Positions 62,033 to 64,000 of a DNA stretch of 64,000 bases are shown in pieces (the first letter of the stretch is position 1; each line of letters starts with the position of its first letter). The notes beneath the pieces are model-generated. The model made no database searches. It had not been told where the DNA came from and was given only the letters and a program-made list of their open reading frames with translations. The position numbers were made by a program, and so were the translations under genes. Source of the stretch: JAJCYL01 sp965206015 (GTDB lineage: Bacteria > Bacteroidota > Bacteroidia > Cytophagales > Cyclobacteriaceae); the NCBI GenBank assembly GCA_965206015.1, contig CBDBIW010000016.1:1116001-1180000 (forward strand), written 5' to 3'.

Positions 62033-62356
62033 ATGGAAGAGCAAACTTCAAATATCCAGGTAATCCCCCCAGATAAGGAAAAGATAAAGAAACTGTGGAA
62101 AATAGCAGGTATTCTGGGATTGGTAACAGCTATTGAATTCGTAATCGCATTTACTGTTGGACCCGGTGCTTTCAAGGTATCCGTATTTGTAGGCCTAACA
62201 ATTGTAAAGGCATTTTATATTGTTTCCGAATTCATGCACCTCGGCCATGAAGAAAAGGCATTAATCTGGTCAGTACTATTACCACTCATATTTGTGGTGT
62301 GGCTGATCATTGCTTTATTGGCGCAAGGAGATGCGATATTTATGTCTAAATTCTAA
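62033..62356 (+). CDS. Cytochrome c oxidase subunit IV (bacterial)
   Basis: This 107-residue protein has three helices (about 22-41, 47-66 and 80-100). Its IVKAFYIVSEFMHLGHEEKA and IFVVWLIIALLAQGD segments match bacterial subunit IV. The ATG at 62033 (MEEQTSN) is preferred to an in-frame ATG at 61955 that lies inside the preceding gene. It is the last oxidase gene before the operon terminator. Confidence 0.9.
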   Translation: MEEQTSNIQVIPPDKEKIKKLWKIAGILGLVTAIEFVIAFTVGPGAFKVSVFVGLTIVKAFYIVSEFMHLGHEEKALIWSVLLPLIFVVWLIIALLAQGDAIFMSKF

Positions 62357-62371
62357 ACTGCCAAAAAAAGA

Positions 62372-62388
62372 ATGATAACGATATCATG
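62372..62388. promoter_or_regulatory. Second copy of the 17-nt motif, before the terminator
   Basis: ATGATAACGATATCATG is identical to 34757-34773 and contains TGATA-N4-TATCA. Its last bases form part of the stem of the following terminator. A role for the repetition is unknown. Confidence 0.3.
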
Positions 62389-62412
62389 GCTCTATCCGAG
62401 CCATGATTTTTT
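62383..62412 (+). terminator. Intrinsic terminator at the end of the cox operon
   Basis: A perfect 10-bp stem (ATCATGGCTC with GAGCCATGAT) closes a TATCC loop and is followed by six T on the plus strand. It lies 27 bases beyond the subunit IV stop. It spans an ATG at 62403, which therefore is not a likely start for the next gene. Confidence 0.85.
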
Positions 62413-62417
62413 ATTTT

Positions 62418-63020
62418 ATGAAGGCCGCCTTGACCAAATGCGTAGTACTCACGGTAACTCTGGTTTTGCCGGTTGGTGTTTATCTGTTCCTGAAAAACTT
62501 TGGGGAGAACAAATACGCCATTCCGGTCTACTATCAAGAAGAGGCTGAAAAGGAAGTATCTGAATGCTTTGAGTTTAGCATTCCGCACAGTGTAAATTTA
62601 TCGGTGTATCAAAGCTTTAGTGATAACGTTCCTGGAGGCATTGCCATCATCAATCCAGTGTTTGATGCATGTTTTGATTGTCCACCTAATCTGAATGAGA
62701 TAAAACGCATTGTTCAGAGGCATCCTGACATAAATGTGGTGAATTTGTATGTAGGGCAGTTAACGTCTTATCAAAGCTCAATTACTAACCAGGTAGAGAA
62801 TTGGTTGGTTAAAGAAGTAGAGCTGCCAGATATGATCAGCATTTTAAGATGCCAGCTTCTTATAGACATTCCCTCTAAAACCAGTGTCATTGAAATGAAT
62901 GAAACCAATCAACTGGTATTAATTGATGCCCAAAATAGAATAAGGGGTTACTACAATAAGAATGACAGAGAAGATATTGACCGTTTGATTTTAGAGATCA
63001 GCATCTTGAAACAAGAATAA
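62418..63020 (+). CDS. SCO1/SenC-like exported protein with CxxC site
   Basis: This 200-residue thioredoxin-fold protein has an N-terminal signal anchor (CVVLTVTLVLPVGVYLFL). The copper site of SCO proteins normally reads C-x3-C; here the only pair is Cys85-FD-Cys88 followed by PPNLNEI. The ending LVLIDAQNRIRGYYNKND is SCO-like. No His equivalent to the third SCO ligand is obvious, so copper binding may be lost in favour of thiol redox. The ATG at 62418 starts just after the terminator. It precedes the DUF420 gene, overlapping it by one base. Confidence 0.8.
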   Translation: MKAALTKCVVLTVTLVLPVGVYLFLKNFGENKYAIPVYYQEEAEKEVSECFEFSIPHSVNLSVYQSFSDNVPGGIAIINPVFDACFDCPPNLNEIKRIVQRHPDINVVNLYVGQLTSYQSSITNQVENWLVKEVELPDMISILRCQLLIDIPSKTSVIEMNETNQLVLIDAQNRIRGYYNKNDREDIDRLILEISILKQE

Positions 63021-63592
63021 TGCAAAACTCCATGAGCCGACCTGTCTGTTTTGTCATCATTATATTATCAATAGTCACACCTGCTTTAGTGTCCATCTTA
63101 ATTTTTTCTGACGAGAAAGTGAGTTTAGGGAATTGGGTCAAAATACTTCCCCATTTGAATGCAGTATTCAATTCCGTTACTGCAATGGCTTTGCTGTCTG
63201 GTTTTGTAATGATCAAAAGGAAGGAAATTCAGTTGCACAGATTGGCTATGACTGTTTCATTTGTCCTGGGTGCTTTATTTCTTATTTCTTACATCACCTA
63301 TCATTCATCTGTTCCGTCAGTAATTTATGGAGATATTGATGGTGACGGTATTCTTGATGCTATTGAGCAGGAGAATTTGGGATCAATGAGAATTGTCTAT
63401 TTGTCTCTTCTTTTGTCTCATATTGGTTTATCAATTGTAGTTGTTCCTTTTGTTTTATTTGCTTTTTATTATGCACTTTCTGACAAAATTGAAAACCACA
63501 AGAAGATAGTTAAATATACCTGGCCAGTTTGGTTTTACGTATCAATCAGTGGTGTTTTAGTATATTTGATGATCAGTCCGTATTATCAGTAA
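63020..63592 (+). CDS. DUF420 membrane protein with an EF-hand-like loop
   Basis: This 190-residue protein has five helices and the DUF420 pattern (LPHLNAVFNSVTAMALLSGF, KEIQLHRLAMTVSFVLGALF, SYITYHSS, LSHIGLSIVVVPFVLFAFYY). Conserved His residues in LPHLN, QLHRL and YHSS are typical and may bind haem or metal. Between helices 3 and 4 lies DIDGDGILDAIE (105-116), which fits every position of the EF-hand calcium loop. DUF420 genes accompany oxidase genes and are thought to help oxidase assembly. It follows the SCO-like gene directly. Confidence 0.88.
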   Translation: MQNSMSRPVCFVIIILSIVTPALVSILIFSDEKVSLGNWVKILPHLNAVFNSVTAMALLSGFVMIKRKEIQLHRLAMTVSFVLGALFLISYITYHSSVPSVIYGDIDGDGILDAIEQENLGSMRIVYLSLLLSHIGLSIVVVPFVLFAFYYALSDKIENHKKIVKYTWPVWFYVSISGVLVYLMISPYYQ

Positions 63593-63593
63593 T

Positions 63594-63857
63594 ATGAAGA
63601 ATTGGGCAGTATTTCTATCACTGTTTTTTGGTTCAGTCACACATTCAATGGCTCAATGTGCGATGTGTAGGTCTACTGTGGTCAATAATGTGAGTAATGG
63701 CGATCAAATTGGCTTGGCAGCAGGTTTAAATACCGGAATTCTTTACCTGTTCGTAGCACCTTATTTGTTAATTGGGGTAATTGCTTTTTTATGGTATCGG
63801 AATGCCAAAGCAAACCGTGATAAGAATCAGTCAAGATGGGCTAGTAAGAGTATTTAG
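63594..63857 (+). CDS. Small membrane protein with CAMC motif
   Basis: This 87-residue protein has a signal sequence (AVFLSLFFGSVTHSMAQ), CAMCRS directly after the cleavage site, and one membrane helix (ILYLFVAPYLLIGVIAFLWY). Such small CxxC proteins occur beside SCO and DUF420 genes in Bacteroidota. A role in copper or thiol handling during oxidase assembly is a guess from position. It starts one base after the DUF420 stop. Confidence 0.75.
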   Translation: MKNWAVFLSLFFGSVTHSMAQCAMCRSTVVNNVSNGDQIGLAAGLNTGILYLFVAPYLLIGVIAFLWYRNAKANRDKNQSRWASKSI

Positions 63858-64000
63858 AGATTCTGCCTGATAGGCTATCTCCTCCATATTAACGCAGGCT
63901 AACCGCTCCATTAAATCTACTTCCAAGGTATAGAACTCAGACTTTTCAACAATTTTTCCTGCTAATTGACCAATTTTTGCCTTGCAGTTATCAAAGAACT
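63831..64000 (-). CDS. C-terminal end of an unidentified gene, running off the window
   Basis: An open minus-strand frame enters from the right edge and ends with TGA at 63833-63831. It contains KAKIGQLAGKIVEKSEFYTL and VDLMERLACVNMEEIAYQAE, a protein-like helical composition. It overlaps the end of the small CAMC gene by 27 bases. I do not recognise the family, and the start lies outside the window. Confidence 0.5.
   Translation of the reverse strand, partial: FFDNCKAKIGQLAGKIVEKSEFYTLEVDLMERLACVNMEEIAYQAESLNTLTSPS

Noticed and set aside
62403..62417. ATG at 62403 as start of the SCO-like gene
   Set aside because: It lies inside the stem of a strong terminator, and the ATG at 62418 gives a better signal anchor.
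1..64000. CRISPR array, tRNA or rRNA genes
   Set aside because: No regularly spaced repeats with unique spacers and no cloverleaf or rRNA-like stretch were recognised by eye; a covariance-model search was not possible.

Overview
The window looks like a chromosomal segment of a free-living aerobic Bacteroidota, most likely of the order Cytophagales. The evidence is a SusC/SusD pair, alternative complex III (ActABCDEF) in place of a bc1 complex, DUF4199 and DUF420 proteins, an ECF sigma cassette, promoters of the TAnnTTTG type, few Shine-Dalgarno sites, and moderate-to-low GC. No tRNA, rRNA or CRISPR array was recognised.

Layout. (1) 1-11 kb: a substrate-uptake and processing locus on the minus strand. 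It holds SusD and SusC, a secreted beta-propeller protein ending in a copper-binding cupredoxin, and a DUF1080/PA14 lipoprotein. A LacI-type regulator on the plus strand follows, separated by the relic of an IS3-family element. (2) 11-16.4 kb: selD-selU (selenium modification of tRNA), rnhB, and a DUF4199/two-glycosyltransferase operon. (3) 16.5-23.6 kb: a cupin gene, then two adjacent decayed genes (a membrane protein and a Nudix hydrolase), a lipid kinase, an 1109-residue transporter-like/HEAT/cNMP-domain fusion, and an IS1-family element that has removed most of an M20 peptidase gene. (4) 23.8-41.6 kb: mostly housekeeping genes: an RsmI-like methyltransferase, an esterase, a fatty-acid desaturase, an ECF sigma/anti-sigma/envelope-protein cassette, a NUMOD4-HNH nuclease, an acyl-CoA carboxylase beta subunit, a phosphopantetheinyl transferase, WD40 and DivIVA proteins, folB, an Ada-like protein, DinB, a DksA-type zinc finger, and three molybdenum-cofactor genes (moeA, moaC, mobA-like). 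(5) 41.8-44.6 kb: a cold-shock gene followed by a mobile-element graveyard: a decayed OFA-type MFS transporter cut by an IS4-family element and beside the tail of another transposase. (6) 44.6-47.2 kb: a large GH63-like glucosidase. (7) 47.5-63.9 kb: the respiratory supercluster. A promoter-like sequence precedes actA; actABCDEF, ctaC, ctaD, ctaA, ctaB, two subunit III genes and a subunit IV gene follow on one strand, ending at a strong intrinsic terminator. SCO-like, DUF420 and small CAMC-protein genes lie beyond it.

How it works together. The last 16 kb encode a complete quinol-to-oxygen branch: ActABCDEF oxidises menaquinol and passes electrons through c haems to an aa3-type oxidase. CtaA and CtaB make its haem A, and the SCO-like protein probably helps metallate CuA. 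The first 10 kb look like a regulated sugar-utilisation locus. I see no clearly new multi-gene defence or biosynthetic system. The most original items are the cupredoxin-propeller plus DUF1080-PA14 pair with its repeated 22-bp motif, the transporter-HEAT-cNMP fusion, an EF-hand loop inside a DUF420 protein, and the decayed regions.
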